In this document: positions 36,236-44,723 of the stretch, piece by piece
Numbering within the stretch: position 1 is the stretch's first letter
How the letters are laid out: each line of letters begins with the position of its first letter
From: Flavicella sp049625305
Lineage (GTDB): Bacteria > Bacteroidota > Bacteroidia > Flavobacteriales > Flavobacteriaceae
Assembly (NCBI GenBank): GCA_049625305.1
Contig: JBMZVD010000002.1
Coordinates: 1-64,000, forward strand
Length of the DNA stretch: 64,000 nt
Reading direction: 5' to 3'
Notes under the pieces: model-generated
What the model was told of the DNA's origin: nothing
What the model saw: only the letters and a program-made list of their open reading frames with translations
The model's database searches: none
Translations under genes and position numbers: made by a program

Positions 36236-37846
36236 GTGAAAGCTGTATATTATTATTTTTTAACAATTGTTGTTCTTTTCTCCTCTTTGAACTGTGCGAG
36301 AAAAGGAAGACCAAACGGAGGTCCAAAAGATACTTTATCACCTGTAATGGTTACTGCATATCCTCCCTATGAAAGCGTTCATTTTAATTCAAAAAAAATA
36401 AAACTTCAATTTGACGAATACGTAAAATTTAAGAACTTAAACAAGCAGTTGATCATTTCTCCTCCTCTGAAAAATAGGCCTGAAATAACTCCTATGGGTA
36501 CTGCAAGTAAAACCGTAGTTATTAAGTTATCCGACACACTAAAACCTGAAACCACGTATTCTATAAATTTCGGAAATAGCATTATAGACAATAATGAAGG
36601 TAATAAATTAGGAGCTTTCAAATATGTATTTTCTACAGGAAGCTTTGTAGATTCACTAACGATTGAAGGCCGTGTAAAAGATGCGTTTGACAAAGAAACT
36701 TCAGACAATATCGCAGTAATGCTTTACGAAATAAATGAATCCTTCAATGATTCAATAATTTACAAAGAAGCGCCAACCTACCTTGCAAATACTCTTGACA
36801 GTGTGCTATTTGACATTAGCAACATAAAAGCAGGTACCTATCAATTACTAGCCTTAAAAGACAAAAACAGCAACAACAAATTTGATCCTTATGATGATAA
36901 AATTGGATTCCTTACAAATCCATTAAAAATCCCTACGGATACAATATTTGAGTTGTCTTTATTTAAAGAAAACCCACCTCTTATTGTCAAAAGACCGATT
37001 GAAAAAAAAATAGGAAAAGTAATTTTTGGATACAAAGGAGATGTCAAAGGTTTGAATATTGAGCTTCTAACCCAAACTCCACCTGGTTTTCAATCCATCC
37101 TTCAAAAAGAAAAAGAAAAAGATACTTTGAATTATTGGTTTACTCCATTTGAAGCTGATTCTTTACAATTCAAATTAAGCAAAGATTCGTGGCAAAAAGA
37201 ATACACCGTAATGTTAAGAACTGGTAAAAAAGATTCTTTATCATTAAAGTCAGGAATAAAAAACACCTTACACCCCCTTGATACTTTTTACATTGAAAGC
37301 AACTTACCAATGGTTGCTGTTGACCCTTCAAAAATAATAGTGACAGACAAAGACACTTTAGATATAGCCTTCAAAACTAATCTGAATGCTAGTAAAACTA
37401 AATTGAGCTTCCTATTCGAAAGATCTCGTAACAATGCCTATCAATTTGACTTATTACCCAATGCTATTAAAGGCTTGTTTGGAAAGGAAAATGACACCTT
37501 ACAATACAAAATAAAAACAAGAGATGTCGAAACTTACGGTGTTTTAGAATTGCAATTCAAAAACAACAAAGAGAGAAATCTGTTAATAGATCTCATCAAT
37601 AAGAAAGGAACACTCATTACAAAAAGAACTATAAAAACTAGTGAAAATATAGTTTTTACCGATCTAGAGGCAGACACCTATCAAGTTAGAATTGTTGTAG
37701 ACGAAAATAAAAATAACAAGTGGGATACTGGGAATTTTCTTGATAAAACACAACCTGAAAAAGTTTACTACTACCCTTTACTTATGAAACTAAAAGCCAA
37801 TTGGACAATCAATGAAGTTGTTGATACAGACAACATAACTTTTTAA
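36236..37846 (+). CDS. Lipoprotein with N-terminal bacterial Ig-like (Big_5) domain
   Basis: The open frame reaches back to 36131, overlapping comF, but the lipoprotein signal (VKAVYYYFL through SSLNC) begins at the GTG at 36236, which I prefer; that makes 536 residues with lipid Cys at 20. The segment after it (ARKGRPNGGPKDTLSP) is typical of a Bacteroidota family with a Big_5 Ig-like domain, then carboxypeptidase-like and beta-rich modules (two DENKNNKWDTG-like loops, which resemble calcium loops). It is probably anchored in the outer membrane; function unknown. The start choice is uncertain: an ATG at residue 18 of the long frame is another option. Confidence 0.8.
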   Translation: MKAVYYYFLTIVVLFSSLNCARKGRPNGGPKDTLSPVMVTAYPPYESVHFNSKKIKLQFDEYVKFKNLNKQLIISPPLKNRPEITPMGTASKTVVIKLSDTLKPETTYSINFGNSIIDNNEGNKLGAFKYVFSTGSFVDSLTIEGRVKDAFDKETSDNIAVMLYEINESFNDSIIYKEAPTYLANTLDSVLFDISNIKAGTYQLLALKDKNSNNKFDPYDDKIGFLTNPLKIPTDTIFELSLFKENPPLIVKRPIEKKIGKVIFGYKGDVKGLNIELLTQTPPGFQSILQKEKEKDTLNYWFTPFEADSLQFKLSKDSWQKEYTVMLRTGKKDSLSLKSGIKNTLHPLDTFYIESNLPMVAVDPSKIIVTDKDTLDIAFKTNLNASKTKLSFLFERSRNNAYQFDLLPNAIKGLFGKENDTLQYKIKTRDVETYGVLELQFKNNKERNLLIDLINKKGTLITKRTIKTSENIVFTDLEADTYQVRIVVDENKNNKWDTGNFLDKTQPEKVYYYPLLMKLKANWTINEVVDTDNITF

Positions 37847-37862
37847 TAAGAGTGTGATTTTT

Positions 37863-38321
37863 TTATTTAACAAGCTTGCGGATGGCCAACAAAACTCCCA
37901 AATGAATCCCTTCATGAAATGAATTGAAATCGATGGCTGTGTCTATATCGGTCAACGTAATATTTACGCTTGTCGTATAGGAGGTGTAGTTCTTAAAAAC
38001 ACCTGCATTGTAATCAGCTTCAAACTGAGAGACCACATCTATAAAAAGTGTTTTTATCTTTTCAAATTCCTCAGAAGTGACAGGGACACTTGGAACTGAC
38101 CCTTTTTTATAAAGTTCTATCATCTCATCAGAAACCTTACATGGCAATCCAGAATTTTTATAGCATAACAATTGCTGTGTTACTACCAAATGACCAATAT
38201 TCCATGCAATATTGTTTTTAAAGCCATCAGGGATTGCATTCAATTGATCTATACTAAGACCATCAATGAGCTTCAACTGTAACAATCTAGATTTACGTAA
38301 ATTCTCAAATTGGTGTTGCAT
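37863..38321 (-). CDS. DinB family protein
   Basis: 152 residues, a four-helix-bundle DinB/DUF664-type protein. The three potential metal His are spaced as in the family: IAWNIGHLVVTQ, and the C-terminal FHEGIHLGVL with two His. Members are metal-dependent and often thiol-transferase-like or damage-induced, but the substrate here is unknown. It is convergent with the lipoprotein gene, 16 bases apart. Confidence 0.82.
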   Translation of the reverse strand: MQHQFENLRKSRLLQLKLIDGLSIDQLNAIPDGFKNNIAWNIGHLVVTQQLLCYKNSGLPCKVSDEMIELYKKGSVPSVPVTSEEFEKIKTLFIDVVSQFEADYNAGVFKNYTSYTTSVNITLTDIDTAIDFNSFHEGIHLGVLLAIRKLVK

Positions 38322-38357
38322 ATTAAGAAGAAATGAAATTAATATTTTATAAAAGTA

Positions 38358-38391
38358 TTGAAATTTATTTTAAAAAAACACCTTATTTTTG
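38358..38391 (+). promoter_or_regulatory. Promoter of the ArsC-like gene (TTG-N23-TATTTTTG)
   Basis: TTG at 38358-38360 and TATTTTTG at 38384-38391. The -7 box overlaps the upstream TTG (38389) of the long open frame, so translation must begin downstream, at the ATG at 38413, with a leader of about 18 bases. Confidence 0.6.
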
Positions 38392-38412
38392 AGTTACAAA
38401 ACCTGTGACTTC

Positions 38413-38763
38413 ATGAAAAAAATATTCCATCTCAAAACTTGTGACACCTGTAAAAGGATTTTAAAAGAAATACCTACAGATAAATTGGAAATACAGGAAC
38501 TGAAAGAAAACCCTATAAATGACTCTCAATTAGAAACCTTATACTCTTTGAGCAATAGTTATGAAGCTCTTTTTAACAAAAGAGCAAAACTATATAAAGA
38601 ACGCTGTTTAAAGGATGTTTCTTTACAAGAAGAAGATTATAAAAAATTACTTTTAGAGCACTATACCTTTTTAAAGCGTCCCTTAGCAGTATTAGAGGAA
38701 CGTATCTTTATTGGTAACGGTAAAAAAAACATAGAAGCGCTTAAAGAAGCTTTAGAAAAATAA
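38413..38763 (+). CDS. ArsC/Spx-type thioredoxin-fold protein
   Basis: 116 residues from the ATG at 38413. The CxxC motif TCDTC near the N-terminus (residues 8-12) and the later segment FLKRPLAVLEERIFIGNGK match the arsenate-reductase-like family (ArsC, YffB, Spx). The family includes arsenate reductases, but many members, especially without arsenic genes nearby as here, are of unknown redox function. The stop at 38763 abuts the stop of the convergent gene at 38764. Confidence 0.85.
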   Translation: MKKIFHLKTCDTCKRILKEIPTDKLEIQELKENPINDSQLETLYSLSNSYEALFNKRAKLYKERCLKDVSLQEEDYKKLLLEHYTFLKRPLAVLEERIFIGNGKKNIEALKEALEK

Positions 38764-39201
38764 TTATTTGATGTATAACAGACACTTGCTGTAATCTATA
38801 AAGGCCTTGTGTTTTACTAGAATATCTGCCCCAATAATCCCATGGATTTTTGGAACTTTGTGTTCTTGCAAAGCCATATTTACATGAGACATATCAAATA
38901 CAACTAATGTCTCTTTTTTACTTTTCCACTTGGCTATTTTCAGTTTATTCCCCAATGATTTTTGTGTATCCATACCCACAGCACCTGCACCTGAAGCCTT
39001 TGTTTCTGTTTCAGCGGTTTGCATCTCAAAAGTAGCTACATCCTCAAAACCAACACATGAATTTGATGCTCCGGTATCAAGTATAAAACGTCCTTTATGA
39101 CCGTTTACCTTTACCTCAAGTATAAGATGTTGTGTAGCAGTTAATTCTAAAGGAATGCATTTAAACCCTTTTTTAACCATTGTTTTTTTAAGACTTGCCA
39201 T
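38764..39201 (-). CDS. Single-domain retropepsin-like aspartic protease
   Basis: 145 residues with the motif ILDTGASNSCV (Asp at about 42), a second hydrophobic-hydrophobic-Gly turn HGIIGADIL, and no signal peptide or membrane segment. A one-domain aspartic protease of retroviral type would have to dimerise to be active. The family occurs widely in Bacteroidota but is hardly studied. Its own -7 box is at 39218-39225. Confidence 0.82.
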   Translation of the reverse strand: MASLKKTMVKKGFKCIPLELTATQHLILEVKVNGHKGRFILDTGASNSCVGFEDVATFEMQTAETETKASGAGAVGMDTQKSLGNKLKIAKWKSKKETLVVFDMSHVNMALQEHKVPKIHGIIGADILVKHKAFIDYSKCLLYIK

Positions 39202-39217
39202 TTGAGTATTTTTGCCA

Positions 39218-39245
39218 CAAATTTAAGAGAATATTTTTTAAACAA
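39218..39245 (-). promoter_or_regulatory. Promoter of the retropepsin-like gene (TTG-N17-TAAATTTG)
   Basis: On the minus strand TTG (complement 39243-39245) and TAAATTTG (complement 39218-39225). The 17-base spacing is short but in the published range. The leader is about 12 bases. Confidence 0.45.
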
Positions 39246-39288
39246 AATGACATCTTAAGATGCATCCTTAATCTTTAAGTAAATTTAA

Positions 39289-40062
39289 ATGAACATCATA
39301 GACACACATAGCCATTTGTACAGTTCTCAATTTGACGAAGACAGAGAAGAGGTTGTTAAGAGAGCCATTGACAATGGCGTTGAACGCTTTTACATTCCTG
39401 CTATCGATAGTAGTTATACACAAAGAATGTTTGACTTGGAAGAAAAATACCCAAAAAATGTATTCTTGATGATGGGCCTACACCCTACTTACGTCAAAGA
39501 AAATGTAGCAGAAGAACTTGCACATGTCAAAGAATGGCTTGACAAACGTCATTTTTATGCCATTGGAGAAATTGGTATCGATTTGTATTGGGACAAAAGC
39601 TATCTAAAACAACAACAACACGCATTTCGGGTTCAAATACAATGGGCAAAAGAAAGAAAATTGCCCATAAATATCCATTGTCGTGAGGCTTTTGATGAAG
39701 TTTTTGAAATTTTAGAACAGGAAAAAAGTCCTGAATTGTTTGGGGTTTTCCATTGTTTTACTGGAAACCTAGAACAAGCAAAAAAAGCGATTTCTTATAA
39801 TATGAAATTGGGTATTGGAGGTGTCGTAACTTTTAAAAATGGAAAGATAGATCAGTTTTTACATGAAATCCCGCTATCAGAAATCGTCTTAGAGACTGAT
39901 GCACCCTACTTGTCTCCTAAACCTTTTAGAGGGAAGAGGAATGAAAGTAGCTACTTGACTTATGTTCTTGAAAAATTGGAAGAAATATATCATAAACCTG
40001 CCGCTGAAATTGCGAAAATTACAACTGAAAATGCTAAAAACGTTTTCAGAAATCTTCCGTAA
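39289..40062 (+). CDS. tatD: TatD family metal-dependent hydrolase/DNase
   Basis: 257 residues. The TIM-barrel metallohydrolase of the TatD type carries DTHSHL at residues 4-9, then EIGIDLYWD, PINIHCREAFDE, FHCFTGNLEQA and ETDAPYLSP, giving the full metal ligand set. Members have 3'-5' exonuclease activity and are linked to DNA repair or fragmentation. It is 50 bases upstream of the large outer-membrane gene at 40113 on the same strand, but that gene has its own -7 box. Confidence 0.92.
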   Translation: MNIIDTHSHLYSSQFDEDREEVVKRAIDNGVERFYIPAIDSSYTQRMFDLEEKYPKNVFLMMGLHPTYVKENVAEELAHVKEWLDKRHFYAIGEIGIDLYWDKSYLKQQQHAFRVQIQWAKERKLPINIHCREAFDEVFEILEQEKSPELFGVFHCFTGNLEQAKKAISYNMKLGIGGVVTFKNGKIDQFLHEIPLSEIVLETDAPYLSPKPFRGKRNESSYLTYVLEKLEEIYHKPAAEIAKITTENAKNVFRNLP

Positions 40063-40101
40063 TTCTAAAAAACAGGCTCACTAATTTAATTATTTTGACG
40101 T

Positions 40102-40109
40102 TATATTTG
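40102..40109 (+). promoter_or_regulatory. -7 box TATATTTG directly before the large outer-membrane protein gene
   Basis: Perfect match ending three bases before the ATG at 40113, so the mRNA would be leaderless or nearly so. No TTG is present at -33. Confidence 0.45.
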
Positions 40110-40112
40110 TAG

Positions 40113-43100
40113 ATGCGTAAAATTGTATGGCTTTGTATATATTTGTTTGTTGCTGTCACAAGTGCACAAAAAAGCTTTACGAACACAAAAAAAACCACTT
40201 TAAAAGCTGACAGAGATACTTTATCCATTAGTACAGTAAGCATCGCACCATTTGGTTTCAAAGTCGAACACAAATCCAAAGAGCTAGTTACTGGTAGCTA
40301 TATTGTGAATTATGAAAAGGCACTTTTAATTCTCGATGCTAGTAAATATGATGTCTTAGAAATCACCTATACGGCTTATCCAGAATTTCTTACCAAAACT
40401 TACCAAATTCTCGATGAAAAATACATCGTAGAGGATCGAAAAAAAAGGAATTTATTCAGCATTACAAACAACACTAGTAACGAATTCAAACCCTTTCAAG
40501 GACTCAACACTCAAGGAAGCTTAGTAAGAGGCGTGCAAGTTGGCAACAGTCAAGACGCTGTCACCAATTCAAGTTTGGACCTTCAAATAGAGGGAAAACT
40601 ATCAAATAATGTAGGTATTAGAGCTGCCATATCTGATAGTAACATTCCCATTCAAAACAACGGATATTCACAACAAATTCAAGAATTTGACCGTGTTTTT
40701 ATAGAGATATACTCAAAAAAATGGGGACTGAAGGCAGGGGACATCAACTTAGCCAACAATGAAAGTCGTTTTTTAAGATTTAACAAAAAAGTATCGGGTT
40801 TGTCATTAGATATTTACCCTAAAGAGGAAAAAGACTCTCAACATTTCAAAGCCTCTGGAGCTTTAGTTAGGGGAAGATTCACTAGAAATCAATTCAATGG
40901 AATCGACGGTAATCAGGGCCCTTATCAATTGAATGGCCCAAATGGAGAGAGGTTTATCATACTCCTGTCTGGTAGTGAAACTATTTATAGTAATGGTCGA
41001 AAATTAAAAAGAGGAGCACAACATGATTATACCATAGACTACAATACTGCACAAATAACATTTACAACTACTTTTCCAATAAGTTCTTCTTCAAGAATCA
41101 CGGCTGAATTTCAATATTCTGATCGGAACTACACACGATTTGTTAGCTATAACAAAGCAGCTCACAAAGGTGAAAAAATTGAAATCGCAGGTTATTATTA
41201 CACAGAAAGTGACGCTAAAAGTCAACCTTTACAACAAGATTTGAGTGAGAATCAAATACAAACACTCTCTGAAGCAGGAGATGACACTTTAAAAATGGTT
41301 GCTGAAAGCGCCTACCCACAAGAATACGACAGTGCTAAAATATTGTACAAAAAATCAGAAGCCAACGGTAGTTCAATTTTTGAATTTTCTCAAGATCCAT
41401 CCCAAGAACTTTTTGCTGTTACATTCAGTTATGTTGGAAGTAATAAAGGAAACTACGCACTCAAAGAGACTTCTGCAGTGGGTAAAATTTATGAATTTAT
41501 TGGGGAAGGATTAGGAGATTATGCACCACTTTCAAAATTGACAGCACCCGACAAACTTCAAGTTGCAGTCAGCACACTCAAATACAGTCCTAATAAAAAA
41601 ACAAATCTAGACGCAGAAATTGCTTTTAGCAATAAAGACGAAAATTTGTTTTCCAGTTTAGACGATGCCGACAACACAGGTATAGCCTCAAAAATTACAT
41701 GGAAACAAATATATACAGACAAAAGATGGTTGATAACATCTAATCTAGATGTCGATTACCTAGATAAAAACTTTAACAGTATCGAACGTATTTACAACGT
41801 CGAATTTAATAGAGATTGGAACTTACAAAACCCTGAAGGAAATCAAAAATTTTTAAAAAGCAAGCTGAAAATTTCCAATAAAAAAAACACGAATATCGTT
41901 TATGGATTTGAAAACCTTTCTTTTGGAAGTTCTTTTGAAGGTTTCAAACACCTATTTAACAGTGATATAAAAACAAAAAAAACTAATTTTCGTGGATCTG
42001 GTAGCATCTTAAAAAACAATAGTACAACTGAAAACGCAATCTTCAAAAAAACAAGTTCTTCGCTGATTCATTATTTCAAGAAATCATGGTTTCAAGGATT
42101 TTTCAATACAGAAGACAATCAAAGGAAAAATAAAATCACACAAAAACTATCCCTATTGAGTCAAAAACAAAAAAGTTATGGTGCCTCTTTAGGAATTGGA
42201 GACAGTACTAAAGTATTCGTGAAATTTGGTGCGAAATGGATTCTCAATGATAGTATCAAAAACGACAAACTGCAAAGAGTTGCTCAAAACAATAGCTATT
42301 TTATAAAATCTAAATTGGTTCAAAACAAAAATACACAAGTACAATTATTTGCTTCTTATACTCAATTCAAAAATTATTTCACAGACAATTACAGTGCCTT
42401 AAACTCTAGATTGTCCTACACACAAAAACTTTGGAAGAACTTTGTAAAATGGACTACCGTTTACGAAACAGCTGCAGGTTCTTCCCCCAAACAAGAATTT
42501 AGTTATATCAAAACTGAAGCTGGCCAAGGATATTACACGTGGATTGATTACAATCAAAATGGAATTCAAGAATTTGAAGAATTTGAAATTGCAAAATTTT
42601 CAGATCAAGCTTCCTATCTAAGAGTTGCACTTCCTTCTTTGAGTTTTGTTCGAGTAAACAAAACCCTTTTCAGTCACTCAATACATCTCAACCCATCACA
42701 GTGGGCTCAAAGTAGTAGTAACTTCAAAAAAATATGTTCACAATTCTCAAATCAAACTTATCTTTTAGTCGATACCGATACTGAAAAAAACAACGATAAG
42801 ATTCAATTTAACCCTTTTGAATCAAGTAACCCTGATGTTAGAGGCCTACAACAAACGTTTAGAAACGCTATCTATTTTAGAAGAGGATTGCAAAATCACT
42901 CGACAACTTACACCTATGCCCACAATAAAACTAAAAACAATCTTGGCATTGGGTTTATAGAAAATGAAAATACCTTACAACAACTCTTATGGCAACACAA
43001 AATTGCCAGTTCTTGGCTGTTATCAGTAGAAGTAAAATCCGTGGACACCAAAAATACTACAGAAAATTTTGAAGATCGAAGTTATGAAATCCGAAGTAAG

Positions 43101-43487
43101 GAATTCAAACCAGAACTTACATTCAATCTAAAACCGAATAGCAACTTAGCAATCAATTATGAATACAAGGACAAACAGGATCCTCTTGAAAGCAATGTTC
43201 TACAAGTTCAAAAAATTGGAGCTACTTATCAATTCTCTAGCGTTAAAAAAGGAGCTGTTTTTGTCTCTTATGATCGGTATGAAAATTCATTCTCAGGAAC
43301 TGAAAACACACCGTTATCATATCAAATGCTCGAAGGACTTCAGATTGGTAGAAACTCTGTATGGACAATAACCGCTCAAAAAAAACTAACCGCTCAATTG
43401 CATTTGAATATCAATTACTCAGGTCGTAACAGCGAAAACAATTCGACACTCCACACTGGAAGTATTCAATTAAGAGCCTTGTTTTAA
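40113..43487 (+). CDS. Very large outer-membrane beta-barrel-like protein of unknown function
   Basis: 1124 residues with a signal peptide (cleavage near TSAQ, residue 19). After a beta-rich N-terminal part, residues about 130-230 contain LNTQGSLVRGVQVGN and a repeated alternation of polar and hydrophobic residues, and the rest is long amphipathic strands typical of a barrel, ending in an aromatic Phe (RALF), the usual outer-membrane assembly signal. A stretch GYYTWIDYNQNGIQEFEEFE (about 808-827) looks like a calcium loop. Its layout recalls SprA-like translocon barrels in miniature, but I cannot assign it. It is conserved in flavobacteria as far as I know. Confidence 0.75.
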   Translation: MRKIVWLCIYLFVAVTSAQKSFTNTKKTTLKADRDTLSISTVSIAPFGFKVEHKSKELVTGSYIVNYEKALLILDASKYDVLEITYTAYPEFLTKTYQILDEKYIVEDRKKRNLFSITNNTSNEFKPFQGLNTQGSLVRGVQVGNSQDAVTNSSLDLQIEGKLSNNVGIRAAISDSNIPIQNNGYSQQIQEFDRVFIEIYSKKWGLKAGDINLANNESRFLRFNKKVSGLSLDIYPKEEKDSQHFKASGALVRGRFTRNQFNGIDGNQGPYQLNGPNGERFIILLSGSETIYSNGRKLKRGAQHDYTIDYNTAQITFTTTFPISSSSRITAEFQYSDRNYTRFVSYNKAAHKGEKIEIAGYYYTESDAKSQPLQQDLSENQIQTLSEAGDDTLKMVAESAYPQEYDSAKILYKKSEANGSSIFEFSQDPSQELFAVTFSYVGSNKGNYALKETSAVGKIYEFIGEGLGDYAPLSKLTAPDKLQVAVSTLKYSPNKKTNLDAEIAFSNKDENLFSSLDDADNTGIASKITWKQIYTDKRWLITSNLDVDYLDKNFNSIERIYNVEFNRDWNLQNPEGNQKFLKSKLKISNKKNTNIVYGFENLSFGSSFEGFKHLFNSDIKTKKTNFRGSGSILKNNSTTENAIFKKTSSSLIHYFKKSWFQGFFNTEDNQRKNKITQKLSLLSQKQKSYGASLGIGDSTKVFVKFGAKWILNDSIKNDKLQRVAQNNSYFIKSKLVQNKNTQVQLFASYTQFKNYFTDNYSALNSRLSYTQKLWKNFVKWTTVYETAAGSSPKQEFSYIKTEAGQGYYTWIDYNQNGIQEFEEFEIAKFSDQASYLRVALPSLSFVRVNKTLFSHSIHLNPSQWAQSSSNFKKICSQFSNQTYLLVDTDTEKNNDKIQFNPFESSNPDVRGLQQTFRNAIYFRRGLQNHSTTYTYAHNKTKNNLGIGFIENENTLQQLLWQHKIASSWLLSVEVKSVDTKNTTENFEDRSYEIRSKEFKPELTFNLKPNSNLAINYEYKDKQDPLESNVLQVQKIGATYQFSSVKKGAVFVSYDRYENSFSGTENTPLSYQMLEGLQIGRNSVWTITAQKKLTAQLHLNINYSGRNSENNSTLHTGSIQLRALF

Positions 43488-43545
43488 ATGTGACGGCACC
43501 TAAATTCAGTAAAAAAAATCTATGATAGATTTCAGTAATATATAG

Positions 43546-43553
43546 TACATTTG
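43546..43553 (+). promoter_or_regulatory. -7 box TACATTTG upstream of the small outer-membrane protein gene
   Basis: Consensus match, predicting a leader of about 24 bases before the ATG at 43582. A -33 TTG is not seen. Confidence 0.5.
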
Positions 43554-43581
43554 TATCTATAATCTGACAAAACCAAACACT

Positions 43582-44085
43582 ATGAAAAAAATAACGTTAT
43601 TTCTGTTATTTATAGCTTCTTTAAAAGCACATGCTCAATCCAATGAAATAAAAATTGACATTTTAGATATCATTGCAATTCGCGCTTTAGACATTACCTA
43701 CGAACACAATATCAACGATGAATCCTCAGTAGGTATCTCTGCCTTATTCAATCTTGAAAAAGAATCTGCTAATTTCAGATACAATGAAGAGTTTGTATTG
43801 ACGCCATACTACAGACATTATTTTTCGTCAACAAACAATCTTAAAATGTTTGGAGATTTTTACGGTGCATTGAACACAGGAAACATTCCTGAAAGAAAAC
43901 TAAAAATAGGTGACGATGACACCTATACAGATTTTGCTGCAGGACTTGGAGTGGGAGTTAAATACACTTCTGATTCCGGTTTTGTAGTAGATGTACATGT
44001 TGGAGCTGCACGTAACTTATTCAATACAGACTACTCTAAAGAAGTAGTTCCAAGAGTAGGTATCTCACTTGGAAAGCAATTTTAA
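43582..44085 (+). CDS. Small outer-membrane beta-barrel protein (DUF3575-like)
   Basis: 167 residues with a signal peptide (cleavage after about residue 19, AHAQS). The remainder is alternating polar and apolar strands with the DITYEHNI and YYRHYF elements, ending in a C-terminal aromatic (KQF). This fits an eight-stranded outer-membrane barrel of the DUF3575/OmpW-like type. Function is unknown. A bidirectional terminator separates it from the convergent bacilliredoxin gene. Confidence 0.75.
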   Translation: MKKITLFLLFIASLKAHAQSNEIKIDILDIIAIRALDITYEHNINDESSVGISALFNLEKESANFRYNEEFVLTPYYRHYFSSTNNLKMFGDFYGALNTGNIPERKLKIGDDDTYTDFAAGLGVGVKYTSDSGFVVDVHVGAARNLFNTDYSKEVVPRVGISLGKQF

Positions 44086-44105
44086 ATTTCTAGCGAAACT
44101 TAGAG

Positions 44106-44142
44106 AAAAAAAAACGATTGAGAATTTCAATCGTTTTTTTTT
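44106..44142 (+). terminator. Bidirectional terminator between the small porin and bacilliredoxin genes
   Basis: AAAACGATTGA (44111-44121) pairs with TCAATCGTTTT (44127-44137), with T-runs on both strands. It serves both convergent genes. Confidence 0.85.
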
Positions 44143-44147
44143 ATCTA

Positions 44148-44561
44148 CTATTTGCAGTACTCATTGTAGGCCTCTGAAAGATGCGCTGCAATCATTTCTG
44201 CAGATCTTCCTTCAATGTGATGACGCTCCAACATATGTACCAATTGTCCGTCTTTAAACAAAGCTACTGCAGGAGATGATGGAGGAAATGGGATCATAAA
44301 CTCTCTTGCTTTTCCAACTGCCTCACCGTCAACTCCAGCAAATACTGTTGCCAAGTTTGTAGGTTTTATAGCTCCTTCTAAAGAAGCAATCACTCCAGGA
44401 CGTGCTGTACCTGCCGCACAACCACATACTGAGTTTACTACTACCAAAGTTGAACCTTCTTTTTTTAATGTTGCTTCAACTTCAGATGCTGAATGCAAAG
44501 CTGAAAATCCAGCTTCTACAAGCTGTGCCTCCATGGGTGCTGTTAATTCTTTTGGATACAT
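44148..44561 (-). CDS. BrxA/BrxB family bacilliredoxin
   Basis: 137 residues of the YphP/YqiW (BrxA/BrxB) type, with the CGC active site at residues 46-48 in the segment NSVCGCAAG, followed by TARPGV. In Firmicutes the family removes bacillithiol from mixed disulfides; Bacteroidota members presumably work with bacillithiol or another low-molecular thiol. Length and motif are standard. It has its own -7 box about 39 bases upstream. Confidence 0.9.
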   Translation of the reverse strand: MYPKELTAPMEAQLVEAGFSALHSASEVEATLKKEGSTLVVVNSVCGCAAGTARPGVIASLEGAIKPTNLATVFAGVDGEAVGKAREFMIPFPPSSPAVALFKDGQLVHMLERHHIEGRSAEMIAAHLSEAYNEYCK

Positions 44562-44599
44562 AATATATTCCTTGTCTTTATATTAAACATTTCGAAATG

Positions 44600-44607
44600 C
44601 AAAGATA
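44600..44607 (-). promoter_or_regulatory. -7 box TATCTTTG upstream of the bacilliredoxin gene
   Basis: Consensus element on the minus strand, predicting a leader of about 34 bases before the ATG at 44561. The -33 TTG is missing at normal spacing. Confidence 0.5.
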
Positions 44608-44723
44608 CGTATTGCAGTCACAATGAGCTCTATACTTTGAAATATTTAACTTTTAATTGAGAAAACACATACAACAACCAATCCTGCTAAAAAATATGTA
44701 TTTTTAAAAAATACTAAGCACAT

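Noticed and set aside
44069..44257. 62-codon open frame across the small porin stop and the bacilliredoxin end
   Set aside because: It contains the bidirectional terminator and overlaps two real genes.
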